Shown: piece after piece, positions 44,430 through 54,355 of the stretch | Layout of the letters: every line of letters begins with the position of its first letter | Position numbering within the stretch: position 1 is the stretch's first letter | Source: Kitagawia praeruptora | Taxonomy: Eukaryota; Streptophyta; Magnoliopsida; Apiales; Apiaceae | Direction of reading: 5' to 3' | Assembly: GCA_037693485.1 (NCBI GenBank) | Contig: CM075346.1 | Coordinates: 17,265,501 to 17,329,500 of the forward strand | Length of the DNA: 64,000 nt | The notes under the pieces: generated by a model | Databases searched by the model: none | What the model saw: the letters and a program-made list of their open reading frames with translations, nothing else | What the model was told of the DNA's origin: nothing | Position numbers and translations under genes: made by a program

Positions 44430-44540
44430 AAAGTCCTGACAAAAGGCACCTAAAGTCCTGACAAAAGGCACCTAAAGTCCTGACAAAAGGCACCTAAAGT
44501 CCTGACAAAAGGCATCTAAAGTCCTGACAAAAGGCACCTT
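44430..44540 (+). repeat. 22-24 bp direct repeat array in element C
   Basis: Five head-to-tail copies of AAAGTCCTGACAAAAGGCACCT, the fourth with CATCT for CACCT. Directly follows the hairpin arrays. Confidence 0.9.
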
Positions 44541-44689
44541 AAAGAGAAGCCTAATAAGCTCTCCCTCATGTGGAACCGCCTTTGGCACATGGGAAGAAGG
44601 GATAAAATCATTAGCATTTACCTTCATAAGATGTCTAGCCTGACACATGGAGAAGAGGAATCTGTGTGGACTCCCAGAACGGCACACAG

Positions 44690-44880
44690 GTTCCTAGAAT
44701 CGCCTCGAGGCACAAAAAGGAACCAACATGCCTCGAGGCATGTTGGGACCTAGAGAATAGGATTGGGAACCAAGCAGGTTACCTTTCCAAGAGCAAAAAG
44801 GAACCAACATGCCTCGAGGCATGTTGGGACCTAGAGATTAGGATTGGAAGCCAAGCAGGCAACCTTTCCAAGAGTTGACC
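44690..44880 (+). repeat. Duplicated block with a perfect 18-bp palindrome in element C
   Basis: About 85-bp block present twice in tandem, each with CAAAAAGGAACCAACATG, the palindrome ACATGCCTCGAGGCATGT (44727-44744 and 44805-44822) and a TTGGGACCTAGAGA...ACCTTTCCAAGAG tail. A third partial CCTCGAGGC occurs at 44702. Confidence 0.85.
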
Positions 44881-45439
44881 CGAATTGAACAAGAAAATTT
44901 TTACTAACATTAACTGGTTTCTGTTTTATGTTCTTTGCTTTGCAGGATTAGTAGTCATCAACAGCTATTCACAAGGAACCTGGTCTAGTTATTCAGCAAT
45001 GAAAAGTTAAGAAGTTATCAAGAAAGATTATGGTTTAGATTATGGTTCTGAAAACAGTACTCGAAGTATGAAGACAAGAGGTTCTAAGTTTACAAAGGTT
45101 TGAAAGTTCCAAGTAGAGCGAGCAGCCGAGGTTTCTGGGAAGCTATTTAGATGGTTCAAGAGGTTCCAGGGTTGTTTCATCCTACGAATAATGGACATTC
45201 CTGGGGTTATAAGCAAGCTTCCAATGTATTCTATGAAAGCATTGGATGAGAAATCAGTTCATACAAGTCAGTTCGGAAGAAGAAAGAAGTATTGTTTGAA
45301 CAATTAGAGAGTATTTACGACGAGTTTTGCAGTCTGATGATAATGATCTACGAGAAGTCGGCTTCAGAAAAGTTTCCAGGTTAGTTTTCAGCAGGATTCT
45401 TTGATTTTTGATTTGAGGATTTAATTTGGAATTTGCATA

Positions 45440-45935
45440 CAGAAGCGTAGTGTATCCTGTTTCTTACGCCGAGTTAGCTCATGTAAGCTTGGATGCACGA
45501 TGTGAAAATTATGCATTTTCTCAAAAGGAGTAAATAAAGGGTGAACCTCTTGATGGGAAGCTGTTGAGGTGTCACTCGCTTTTCAAGACTTCTAGATATA
45601 CAAAAGACATGTGAAGACATTGAAGACAAAGATTACCTAAGAAGATACAAGAGTAAGCAGAAGTATGATGACATCCTAGAAACCTCAGAAGTGTCCTTGG
45701 AAAGATTTTTCAAAATTATTAGAAGAATGTATAGAGAATGACTAGCAGTTGAAGAATGAAGATTTGTCATAAGAATGAGTTTCGAAGAAGAAGAAGAGAA
45801 CATGTTCCTCACTAAGAAAGAAGTTGATCAATATTATGTTTACTAAAACATTATGTGTCCTGTTTCTTACGCTGAGTTAGCTCATGTAAGCTTGGATACG
45901 TGTTGTTGAAGTAATACATTTTAAGGGAAGTGATT
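45440..45935 (+). repeat. Two direct copies of a 50-bp block in element C
   Basis: TGT(A/G)TCCTGTTTCTTACGC(C/T)GAG followed by TTAGCTCATGTAAGCTTGGAT occurs near 45451 and again near 45857. The sequence between and after them is non-coding. Confidence 0.75.
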
Positions 45936-46009
45936 AAGCATTGGACCCCAGACTAGAAAGTTGAATAGGTTCCTTTCGCATTGCATGACTTCAAGGAACC
46001 GGGGGGTAC

Positions 46010-46751
46010 TTGTTGTGCCCAAAATCTCCATGGGCTAGATTTAGGCCCAATAAGCTATAGGGTCCAATCCATATGAGCCAGAAGATAGATCCAGTACGAG
46101 TTGTGATGGTCAGATAGAAGAAATGACTAAGGAAGTATGAATATCAGGAGGTTCCCAATGGTCAGGAAGCTGAGCTGAGCACTAGAAGACCAGGTTCCTC
46201 CCTGCAGAAGAGTTCAAGACAGCCTAGCAGCAGTAGTGAAGACAGCAAGAGCATATGGGAACCACAAAGAGGGTCCCCAAACTAATATATTTGTTATTTG
46301 TGCAGGTACAAGTACCTATAATAAGGTCCCTAAGCAATATGTCCCGAAATAAGGAGGTTCCTGAGAAACAGGTTCCTAGACAGAGGTTCCTGAGAACCAG
46401 GTTCCGAAATACAGGTTCCTGAGCACCAGGTTCCTGAGACATAGGTTCCTGAGCACCATGTTCCTGAGCGTAGCCAATCAGAAAGAGACCGAATTATTAT
46501 TGGAGTGTAATTCTAGGGCGCAGTTGATCCTAGAATGCCTCTAATAGACATAAGAATTATAGTAGGGTACGAACTCGAGTTCTACTCTACTTAGCCAACT
46601 AGTTCGTGAAAGGCTCTAAAGGAACCTGAGTCCTACACGAATTAGACAACCGAATACAGCTGGTCAAGCAGAATCAGCTTCGCATTAGAACTACGCGAGC
46701 TTGATCCCTATATAAACAAGGGTACGTAGGCACCTTGGGAGAACGGACACA
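46010..46751 (+). repeat. Element C right LTR
   Basis: 742 bp, preceded by the PPT-like GGAACCGGGGGGTAC and ending CACCTTGGGAGAACGGACACA before TSD GATCT. Has the same AGGTTCCTGAG cluster (46353-46470). Confidence 0.8.
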
Positions 46752-46948
46752 GATCTCGCTAATGGAACCTGCGATGATTCTCGTAACCTCTCAAGCTCAG
46801 CTCACCCCCACCATCAAATCACACCCAAATCACCAAAAACAGCCAATTACATGTGGTACACTTGTAAATTCCAGTGGGCCCCCGAAAATCATGTTGATTA
46901 CAAAAATCCTCCATCAACAATCTTTAAACTTCAAATATGTTAGAAGCT

Positions 46949-46963
46949 TGCTCTGATACCAAT
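46949..46963 (-). promoter_or_regulatory. Copia A primer-binding site (tRNA-iMet)
   Basis: Reads TGGTATCAGAGC on the minus strand immediately inside the 5' LTR. This is the complement of the 3' end of initiator methionine tRNA used by most plant Copia elements to start minus-strand synthesis. Confidence 0.9.
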
Positions 46964-47949
46964 TGTTATTCCCAGATTACACACTTGTATAATTGTAGAA
47001 GGGGGGTTGAATACAATTCTTGATAATTATAAATTTCTGATAAAAACCATAGAAATCTATAAGGAAATAATTGCTGAATAAGAAATGGTTCACAAACACA
47101 TAAAAAATCAGGTGGTTAAATGTACCACCTGAGACTTTTATTCGAAGAAAATTCTGTGATACAAATGTACACAGCTTCTGTTTTTACAACTCTTTGCTTC
47201 TAAGGATATTCAAGAAACCCTAAGCAAATATGTCTGTTTTCTTAATCTCTAAAGAGTTGCTACACTTGGTTATATATCCTAAGTTTTCAAGTACTACAGG
47301 AATAAGATAATATTAATCTAATTCAAGTTGACTTGCTACTCCACTCCAAATCCACATGTAGCCGAAAGGTTGTCCTTGTGAACAGATATGTCCCCTGCAC
47401 CTTTCTTGTATGTACTGTGTAAATGGAATGCTTCTTTCTTCTGTGTTTCCAAAGTATGGCTGCCATACTGCCTTTTTATACCTACTATCAACCGATGTGA
47501 TCTGTCAGTCAAACCTGTCCTTATCAACTGCTAATCCTTAGCTAGCATAGGATAAAGTGATAATGATTATCCGTTGATGTTGTGCACAATTATCCGTTGA
47601 TGGTAGTTTGAGCTGTATCCGTTGATAGAGTAGATTTGAGTTGTATCCGTTGATAGAGCCCTATTCTCATCCGTTGATACACTTTCACTTAGATAGAATT
47701 ACATAGCATAGCTTATTTACAATTGGCTACCCTATTCTGCCTATCCATTGATGGGCAACATGACTCTGAATAAAAACACTATCAACTGATAAATAGAGAT
47801 ATTGCAGTATGCTACAGAACCTCATCCGTTGATGAGCTACCTGTCAACGAATAGAGTTATAAAGTCTTATCCGTTGACAGTTACAAAACTTGACTTATAC
47901 AATTTTGCTTGAATGTTAAGTTATTATCAACAACAACATATTCCTAACA
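46964..47949 (-). repeat. Copia A 5' LTR
   Basis: 986 bp, drives A on the minus strand. TATAAAAAGG box at about 47472-47482; seven exact TCCGTTGA copies at 47566-47880 upstream of it. The next bases inward (46949-46963) are the complement of TTGGTATCAGAGC, the initiator-Met tRNA primer-binding site. Confidence 0.93.
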
Positions 47950-48742
47950 ATTCTATGTCTCCCCGGCCCGATCCCCGACCCCCGCCCCCCGCCCCGATTC
48001 TCAATCCCCGACTCGATTCCACCACATTAAAATATATATAATATATATTAATATATACGAATTTACAATGCTTTATATTGGAAACGAAATGATATTTTAA
48101 TCTTATATGTTTATCTTTTTAGTAGTTAAATAACTTTATTTGCATGTTATTTATAATTGTTTATTTAAGTAATTTTTTTTATCTTAATTTAGTGCATATG
48201 AGCTACTGCTTTGTAATGTTTAGATTTCAAAAAGAAATTTTAAGAGGTAACATAGATGCATGTGAATCTGAAGATATACTTGTTATGAGATCAATGGTGA
48301 TTAAAAGACGTTGTAACGTAACATCCAATCTAGCTATTGTTGCTAATTTCACTATATATCACAAAAAAAAAAAAAAAAATTCAAATTTTTTAGTTAATTT
48401 TTAAATTGTTTAAAATATTATTATTTTTGTTTAAAATGAAATTTCCCGATTTTCCGCAGAGATCCCCGTTATCCGTTTGGGCCGGAAATAGGGAATAAAA
48501 AGTAATCCTTAACGGAGATCGAACCGAAAATGGGGATCGGGTTTAAATTTGGGGATGGGGGCTCTCCAGTCCTGAAGTGCCCCGATGAGTGGTGCAAGTT
48601 GTTAAAGTTGATAAGCAAATTATTGACGAAATCGAGCCTCTAGAAAACGATATCTAGTAGTCACAGCAATATGTGGCGTAACTTATCAGCTTTATTTAAC
48701 ATTTAAAGTGGTTATCGAAGAGAGTGAAAACAAAGTTGTGAT

Positions 48743-49011
48743 CATGGTTCTAAAAATCCCCGATTTAGTCGATTAATCCCCGATTAATCCTCTATAAGGT
48801 AACCAATCGATTCGATTTTTGAAATCCGATTAATCCTATGAATTTATTTAAAATGATATGTTTTAACTATAAATTAGACTAAAATATTAAATATTATTAA
48901 AATATCCGATTAATACTCCGATTAATCCTTCCGATTAATCCCCGATTACCCGATTAATCTTAAATCGGTACCTCAACCGATTTATGCCGATTACCGATTT
49001 TTACAACCATG
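48743..49011. mobile_element. hAT MITE in unit 2
   Basis: 269 bp with ends CATGGTTCTAAAAATC and GATTTTTACAACCATG, TSD GTTGTGAT (48735-48742 and 49012-49019). Unit 1 shows the empty site at about 13430 with a single GTTGTGATC. The interior is built of CCGATTAATC repeats. Confidence 0.92.
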
Positions 49012-49136
49012 GTTGTGATCCAATTTCAGTTGAACTTAATTTTGATTATTGATTTCTCGTGGGCTTAAAAATATCATTGGGTATGGTCCCCTTCAAGTAG
49101 CTCAACAAATTATACTTTTTATTAAAGTATAACAAA

Positions 49137-50369
49137 TCTATACTATTATATAAATTCCGAAACATTGAAGTTTTGTTACCTGTTTTTTGGTATTTAGTGA
49201 ATTTACTTATTTACCCTTCTTTATAAAGAAACATTAATACACCTAAAATAAATAATAACATAATATAATTAATGATCATTAGTATAAACACTTAAAAACA
49301 TCAATCGTATCATATCTTTCCATCATTAATATTTTCTTTCCAATTAAAATAAGCTATAATTAATGATAATCAGTCAATTAAGATGATAAAATTAAAGGTA
49401 ATTAGTCGATTGCCTTTTTCACATTAATATAATAAAATTAACGGCAATTAGTCTATTGCCTTTTTCACATTTACTTTTAGTTGAACATATTATCTTTTAT
49501 AAACACCTAAAAACATCAAGCGTATCATATATTTTTCGATCATTAATATTTTCTTTATAGTTACAACACGTTACCTTTTTAATTTACAATAAATCTTACA
49601 ATCATTAATATATACCCGAAAATATCACATCATATTTCTCAATTATTATTATATAAATTCCGAAACATTGAAAGTTTTTGTACCTATATTTTGGTACTTA
49701 GTGAATTTACATATTTACCCTTCATTATAAAGAAACATAAATACACCTAAAATAAATAATAACATAATATAATTAATGATAATTAGTAGAGATAATACCT
49801 TTTATAAACACCTAAAAACATCAATCGTATCATATCTTCCCATCATTAATATTTTCTTTCCAATTAAAACACGCTATAATTATTGATAATCAGTCAATTA
49901 AGATGATAAAATTAATGGTAATTAGTCGATTGCCTTTTTCACATTAATATAATAAAATTAACGGCAATTAGTCGATTGCCTTTTTCACATTTACTTTTAG
50001 TTGAACATATTACCTTTTATAAACACCTAAAAACATCAAGCGTATCATATATTTCGATCATTAATATTTCCTTTATAATTACAATACGTTACCTTTTTAA
50101 TTTACAATAAATCTTACAATCATTAATATATACCCGAAAATATCACATCATATTTCTCAATTATTAATAAAATATATATTAAAAATCGTATACATTATTT
50201 TTAATAAGGAAACATTAATATAATTTGTAAACATGAGTATATTAAATTATATTAAATAAAAATTAAAAAATTATTAAAAATATTGATTATACAAAAATAT
50301 AATTATAATATTAAATAAAATTTATAATATAATACAAGAAACCCGTGCATTGCACGGGTTATAAGCTAG
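49137..50369 (+). mobile_element. Helitron, non-autonomous, with intact ends
   Basis: 1233 bp. Starts TCTATACTATTATATAAATT and ends with the hairpin ACCCGTGCATTGCACGGGT followed by TATAAGCTAG, inserted between A (49136) and T (50370) as Helitrons do. Unit 1 lacks it (about 13540-13560). No Rep/helicase coding sequence. The interior is a tandem duplication of about 503 bp. Confidence 0.9.
49145..50165 (+). repeat. About 503-bp tandem duplication inside the Helitron
   Basis: ATTATATAAATTCCGAAACATTGAA at 49145 recurs at 49648, and the following sequence (GTGAATTTAC, TTTACCCTTC, AAACATCAATCGTATCATAT, GTCGATTGCC) is repeated in the same order. The two copies differ at scattered sites. Confidence 0.88.
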
Positions 50370-50891
50370 TTATAATAAATCTACTTACCTCAAATGACCA
50401 CCTATTTTCATAATGAAATTATATATTTGAATAAATTGCATTAAAATGGCTTGAACTAATTTTTTTTTTTTTTGCAGAATGGTGACCCATGTATTATACT
50501 TAATACTTTGATGATCGAACAAAATATTTTAAAGCATTAAAAGGGCTCCGATCAAAATGTCCGAAAATGAATGAAGTTATAATAATGAAATTAACTTGAT
50601 CATCAAATTATCAATTACTAGTTCAATATATCTACTATTTTTTTATGAAGTTAGTCGAAAAGAATTTGAAGTTTTGAACTAAGAAGTAGACCCTAAAAAG
50701 CTTTTGAAACAGAAAGTATTTTTTACTATAATAATCGGATTTAATATTTCTGAAAAATGACTTGAGTATTGAAAAGTTTTCTTAAAAAAAAAAAAACTTA
50801 GCCCCTGCATATTACATAAGGATTAAATTAGAATACATAATTTTCCTTTTAAAAAAATTTTGAAGCCATACTGTTCACTGATAAAAGTATG

Positions 50892-51891
50892 TGTGATAAC
50901 CCGGGTCAAATCCCGAACCTTTTTCGAAAATCGGGTTAAATCCCGATTTCGAAATAAGCAAAAGTAAACTGGCCAAAATGCCGTCAACTTGGGTAATCCA
51001 CAAGCCCACCACAGTGCCCCAAAAGATCATGATTTGTTTTTTTTTATATAATTAAAATTTTCATTAAAAAAGGTTGGTAACACTTCGAGTAAAAAACCCG
51101 AAGCCCAACCTACCCAAACAACCCGAGAGTGCTAAGGAAACAAAAGCAAACTACATCAACCCTAAACAGGGGAAGGAAACAAGATTGAAAAAGCTGCAGA
51201 ATGAAACTGGGCAAAAGAGCAGCAGCAGAAACAGAAGTAGCAGAGAGGTCGTCAAAAGATGTCTTCAAGAGATGTTCAAGAGTGAACCGTCGAGGAACTT
51301 AGTCATCTCCCCCATCATGATTTGTTGGTGCACTTAGTAACTATACTTTGCCTTATAAACTGAACCAAAGTCCCAAATCTCCTCGATGTGGGAGTGTGGG
51401 ACTGGGGTGTTACAAACTCCTCCACTTAAACTCCTGACGTCCTCGTCAGGCCTGAATGGATATCCCATTGGTCCGGATCGTTCCTCTCTAGCCATTGTGG
51501 GATAATACTGGTTGGCTTCGTGTCCCCACCTCCGTACCTTTGTCCATTGTGGGATAATACCACCAGCCTTCGTGTCCACACCTCCGGCAACTTGACGAAT
51601 CAAGCTTTCGAGAGTCGGCTCTGACAACTTGACGAATCAAGCTTTCGAGAGTCGGCTCTGATACCATATGTGATAACCCGGGTCAAATCCCGAGCCTTTT
51701 TCGAAAATCGGGTAATCCCGATTCTAAAATAAGAAAGTAAACTGGCCCAAATGCCGCCAACTTGGGTAATCCACAAGCCCACCACAGGCCCTCAAAAGAT
51801 CATGATTTATTGGTGCACTTAGTAGCTATACTTTGCCTTAAAAACTGAACCAAAGTCTCAAATCTCCTCGATGTGGGACTGGGATGTTACA
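50892..51891 (-). mobile_element. TRIM (small non-coding LTR retrotransposon)
   Basis: Minus-strand element. LTRs read TGTAACA(C/T)CCCAGTCCCACATCGAGG...GGGTTATCACA at 51669-51891 (223 bp, 5' LTR) and 50892-51414 (3' LTR, enlarged by a LINE fragment). PBS TGGTATCAGAGCC lies next to the right LTR and a GTGGAGGAGTT PPT next to the left one. TSD GTATG/GTTTG (one mismatch). The internal region is only about 254 bp, non-coding. Absent from unit 1. Confidence 0.85.
51037..51313 (-). mobile_element. 5'-truncated LINE fragment inside the TRIM LTR
   Basis: 277 bp with T-rich left end (poly(A) on minus) and 11-bp TSD ATCATGATTTG at 51026-51036 and 51314-51324. The sequence AATTAAAATTTTCATTAAAAAAGG resembles the 3' end of the LINE at 14466. 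The other TRIM LTR lacks it. Confidence 0.8.
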
Positions 51892-52129
51892 GTTTGTTCA
51901 TCAATTTATAGTAGCAAACTACAACATGCTATTTTCTTAGGAATAAATAAAAGGATTAATAAGAAATTATAATACATAGAATTAAAGTACATGAATAAAA
52001 ATTCCACTTTCGAAACGAAAATGGTATTTATTTTTTTGAATAACAATTTGTATTGGATCTAATTAACAAGCACCTTACTAATAACAATTTGTTTACATTC
52101 ATAACTAGTATTCTACCATTACTTTCTAG

Positions 52130-52546
52130 CAGTGTTCTAAAAAGCGGTCTAAGCGGCTGCCTTGGCGGATTTGAAGGCTTAACCGCTTCGATTAGTACAA
52201 AATCGGGAAATTAAGCGTTTTTCAGGGGATTAAGCGGGTTTAGGCGGGATTAAGCGGGTTTAGGCGGGATTTAGGCGGGGCTTAGGCGGGATTAAGCGGG
52301 TTTGACCAAATTTTGACCCTTTTAATTTTTTTAAAAAAATTTTTTCTTTACATATTTTTCAAATTTCATATTATAAATGAATATATATAATAAACTTATA
52401 TAATTAAAAAAATTAAAACAAATATGTATATATTCACAATCCGCTTAATGATCCGCTTAAAATTCCGCCTAGACGTCCGCTTAACCGCTTAAGCGCTAGA
52501 AGGTCCTCCCACCGCTTAGAACCGCTTACCGCTTTTTAGAACACTG
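52130..52546. mobile_element. hAT MITE
   Basis: 417 bp with perfect 19-bp inverted ends CAGTGTTCTAAAAAGCGGT and ACCGCTTTTTAGAACACTG. TSD CTTTCTAG (52122-52129) / ATTTCTAG (52547-52554), one mismatch. Interior of GGCGGGATTAAGCGGGTTT repeats on one arm and CCGCTTAA on the other. Confidence 0.92.
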
Positions 52547-52554
52547 ATTTCTAG

Positions 52555-52805
52555 TACTCTTTCTTAATATTGTTTTATCTGATACTTCTAGCTAATCTTT
52601 CTCAGATCAATATACAATAATTTTATCAAATTGTCAATTACCAATAATTTGGGTGTTGATTCCTTCTATCACAAAATTAATATAAAAGTCCTAGATGTCA
52701 GAATATGAATTATTGGTGCCAAATATCATGTTTTTGATAAAACACCGGATGAAGTAGCATTGTATTTGTTACACACATCCAAACGCTAAATCGTGTGGCG
52801 TCAAC
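52555..52805. other. Non-coding AT-rich stretch, no feature seen
   Basis: No gene or transposon end recognised between the hAT MITE and the retrocopy at 52822. Confidence 0.5.
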
Positions 52806-52821
52806 ATGTGCTTAACTGTTT

Positions 52822-53851
52822 TTTTTTTTTACAAAATGCATTGGATTATATTACTGGATCAAACAACTGAATATAACAGCGGGACAAACCCCCGACTTCA
52901 ACACGACCAGATTGAGAAACAAATAAATTGTTTTCTGATCGTTCAACAAGATGAACATAAAAGTTCTTGAAACTAAAAACAAATTCGAAAACATCCCAAG
53001 CGATCCAAACTGCGCCAAAATCCCTGAAAACAGCGATATCACAATTGACCACATCACATAAGAACCGTTGATACCCCAGTGTTCAGAATCCTCGCTCCAG
53101 CTATCTACATGCCGGATACCAGCTATAGACATGCCGAACATAGAAACCCCCAAAGGATGAGTAACACCCCAGCTATCTACATGCCGGATACCAGCTATAG
53201 ACATGCCGAAAGTGAAAACCTCCAAAATATGATGAACCATCTTTGGTTGTGAGTGGTGAGCTCTTGCAATAATCTTCACCGTCCTATCTTCGATGCAGTC
53301 TTTCCAGATCCCCCAAGACATTAACAAAGTTATTCTCAGCAGATCTAACCACGAACATAGAAAAACATAATTAACTAAATACATAAAAACACTTCAAAAC
53401 CACTCCGAAAGGAGAGACACACGCCAAAAGGCGAGACGAAATACCAAAAATTCAAAGTCCTCGGAATAACACCAAATTATGGAATGATGTTAAGGAGGAG
53501 AATTTAAAACTCAAGGTATTTTTTATTTTTGGAATCGGACTGAAAACCAAGATAGATCTGAGAAATAAATTCTAGAAGATTGGTTTTGGTTCGATTTTTA
53601 TTTAAGCAAACTGAAAACAAAAACAAGAAAGGAGATTAGATGATTGGGGAGAGGATTGGAGGGTGGTTTGATGGGAGGAAATGGGGAGGAGGTGGAGGCA
53701 GATTGAATCTGGAAAAAACAAGAAAACGGAGAAGAGGAAGATCAGAGAAGGAAGGAGTGAGGAAGGAGGAGAGAGGCGGTTGAGGGGAGGAGGGGGAGGA
53801 GGGGGCGGAGGGGGGGAAGGGGGAGGTGAGTCGACTCAGTCGACTCTCATT
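52822..53851 (-). mobile_element. 1-kb poly(A)-tailed retrocopy (LINE-mobilised transcript or non-autonomous retroposon)
   Basis: Minus strand; the poly(A) is the T-run at 52819-52830. Perfect 16-bp TSD ATGTGCTTAACTGTTT at 52806-52821 and 53852-53867. The 5' part (53600-53850) is very rich in CT on the minus strand, like a plant 5' UTR, and starts with GAGTCGACTGAGTCGACTC. A 40-bp module (GGCATGTCTATAGCTGG, then a TATCCGGCATGTAGATAGCTGG-like half) is duplicated at 53090-53135 and 53170-53205. The longest open frame (177 codons, 53384-52851) resembles nothing I recognise. No RT domain. Confidence 0.75.
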
Positions 53852-53867
53852 ATGTGCTTAACTGTTT

Positions 53868-54355
53868 GGTTCTGAATGAAAACGTTATTTTATGTTCTGT
53901 GTCAGTGTGTGTTTAAAATGTTTAATAAACAAATAAAATGCCAGATTACCTTATGTTACCTGAAAACGGTAATTTAATTCTTGTTATTTTTCAAAACGTA
54001 GATTTTTATACTGAGGTGGAAACGCTACTTTAAATTTTGTATTAGGGTTTAAACGCTAAATGATTTTTTTAATCTTTTGTTTTAGGAAAATTATCCCATA
54101 TACTATCTTTTTAAAACTATTTTCAAAAATACTACCACTTTAAAAGTTATTTACAAAAATAATATCTTTTAAGTTTTCTTTTCAAAAATACGATTTGCAA
54201 CCTATGCAACCTTTTGTATATATGGGCAGCGCCAGCCGCAACTTTTAATTTTTGGTTGCATATAAGGTTGCATACGAGGTTGCAAAAGTTGCAACTGAAA
54301 ACTGGATTGCAACTTACAGTTTCCAATTGTCATTTTTGACCAGTTTTTTGGAATA
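53868..54355. other. Non-coding, with a TTGCAA-rich tract
   Basis: Bases 54185-54320 reiterate GTTGCA and TTGCAAC motifs similar to those at 12310-12450 in the degenerate Helitron, suggesting a shared decayed repeat. No gene seen. Confidence 0.5.

Larger units (their letters stand above)
42832..46751 (+). mobile_element. LTR element C, non-autonomous (Tat-like LTRs, no coding region)
   Basis: Inserted in A's leader. LTR-like direct repeats 42832-43552 and 46010-46751 share about 720 bp with four differences by eye. TSD GATCT at 42827-42831 and 46752-46756 fits if the true LTR end is the CACCTTGGGAGAACGGACACA seen only in the right copy; the left copy appears to have lost these last 21 bp and the PBS. 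PPT-like GGAACCGGGGGGTAC precedes the right LTR, giving plus orientation. The LTR start and its GATACGTAGG/GGTACGTAGG end resemble the Gypsy LTR at 63402. The 2.5-kb interior has tandem hairpin arrays and no gag or pol. Confidence 0.8.
21422..47949 (-). mobile_element. Copia element A (Sire-like), degenerate, host of elements B and C
   Basis: LTR retrotransposon on the minus strand, TSD ATTCT (21417-21421 and 47950-47954). Order in transcription: 5' LTR 47949-46964, PBS TGGTATCAGAGC, leader (with element C inserted), gag (with element B inserted), pol, ORF3, PPT, 3' LTR 22411-21422. Without B and C it is about 11.9 kb. gag-pol was a single frame. Several stops, a frameshift and a small deletion make it non-autonomous. 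The LTRs differ by about 16 substitutions plus a G-run length change, by eye. Confidence 0.92.
21316..48574. mobile_element. GC-rich hAT-like element split by Copia A
   Basis: The outer pieces 21316-21416 and 47955-48574 are both rich in CGGGGATCGGG/CCCCGATCCCCG tracts and belong together, since Copia A with TSD ATTCT lies exactly between them. The ends TAGGGATGAGC and GGAGAGCC...CCTG (complement CAGGACTGG) are weakly inverted. No TSD confirmed. The right piece also contains an AT-rich middle and an unrecognised 86-codon open frame (48144-48404). Confidence 0.55.
14426..52028. repeat. Tandem segmental duplication, unit 2 (interrupted by large insertions)
   Basis: Starts AATAATCCACTGTTGTTTTT like unit 1 and continues, between insertions, through 19871-21305, 48585-49136, 50370-50891 and 51892-52028. 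The last shared stretch is the AAAATTCCACTTTCGAAACGAAAATG block near 52003-52028. All the rest of the span is transposon sequence. The uninserted stretch 19888-21015 is AT-rich and holds no gene. Confidence 0.85.

Noticed and set aside
43836..44449. Open frames of 150-170 codons in all three minus-strand frames over element C
   Set aside because: They come from a 30-32 bp tandem repeat without stops on that strand; the three frames encode the same repeat peptides and there is no domain.
46948..46963. tRNA gene hinted at by TGGTATCAGAGC sequences (also at 32741 and 51655)
   Set aside because: These are primer-binding sites next to LTRs; no cloverleaf can be formed around them.
53681..53875. 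Gly-rich plus-strand ORF
   Set aside because: Antisense of the CT-rich leader of the retrocopy; low complexity.
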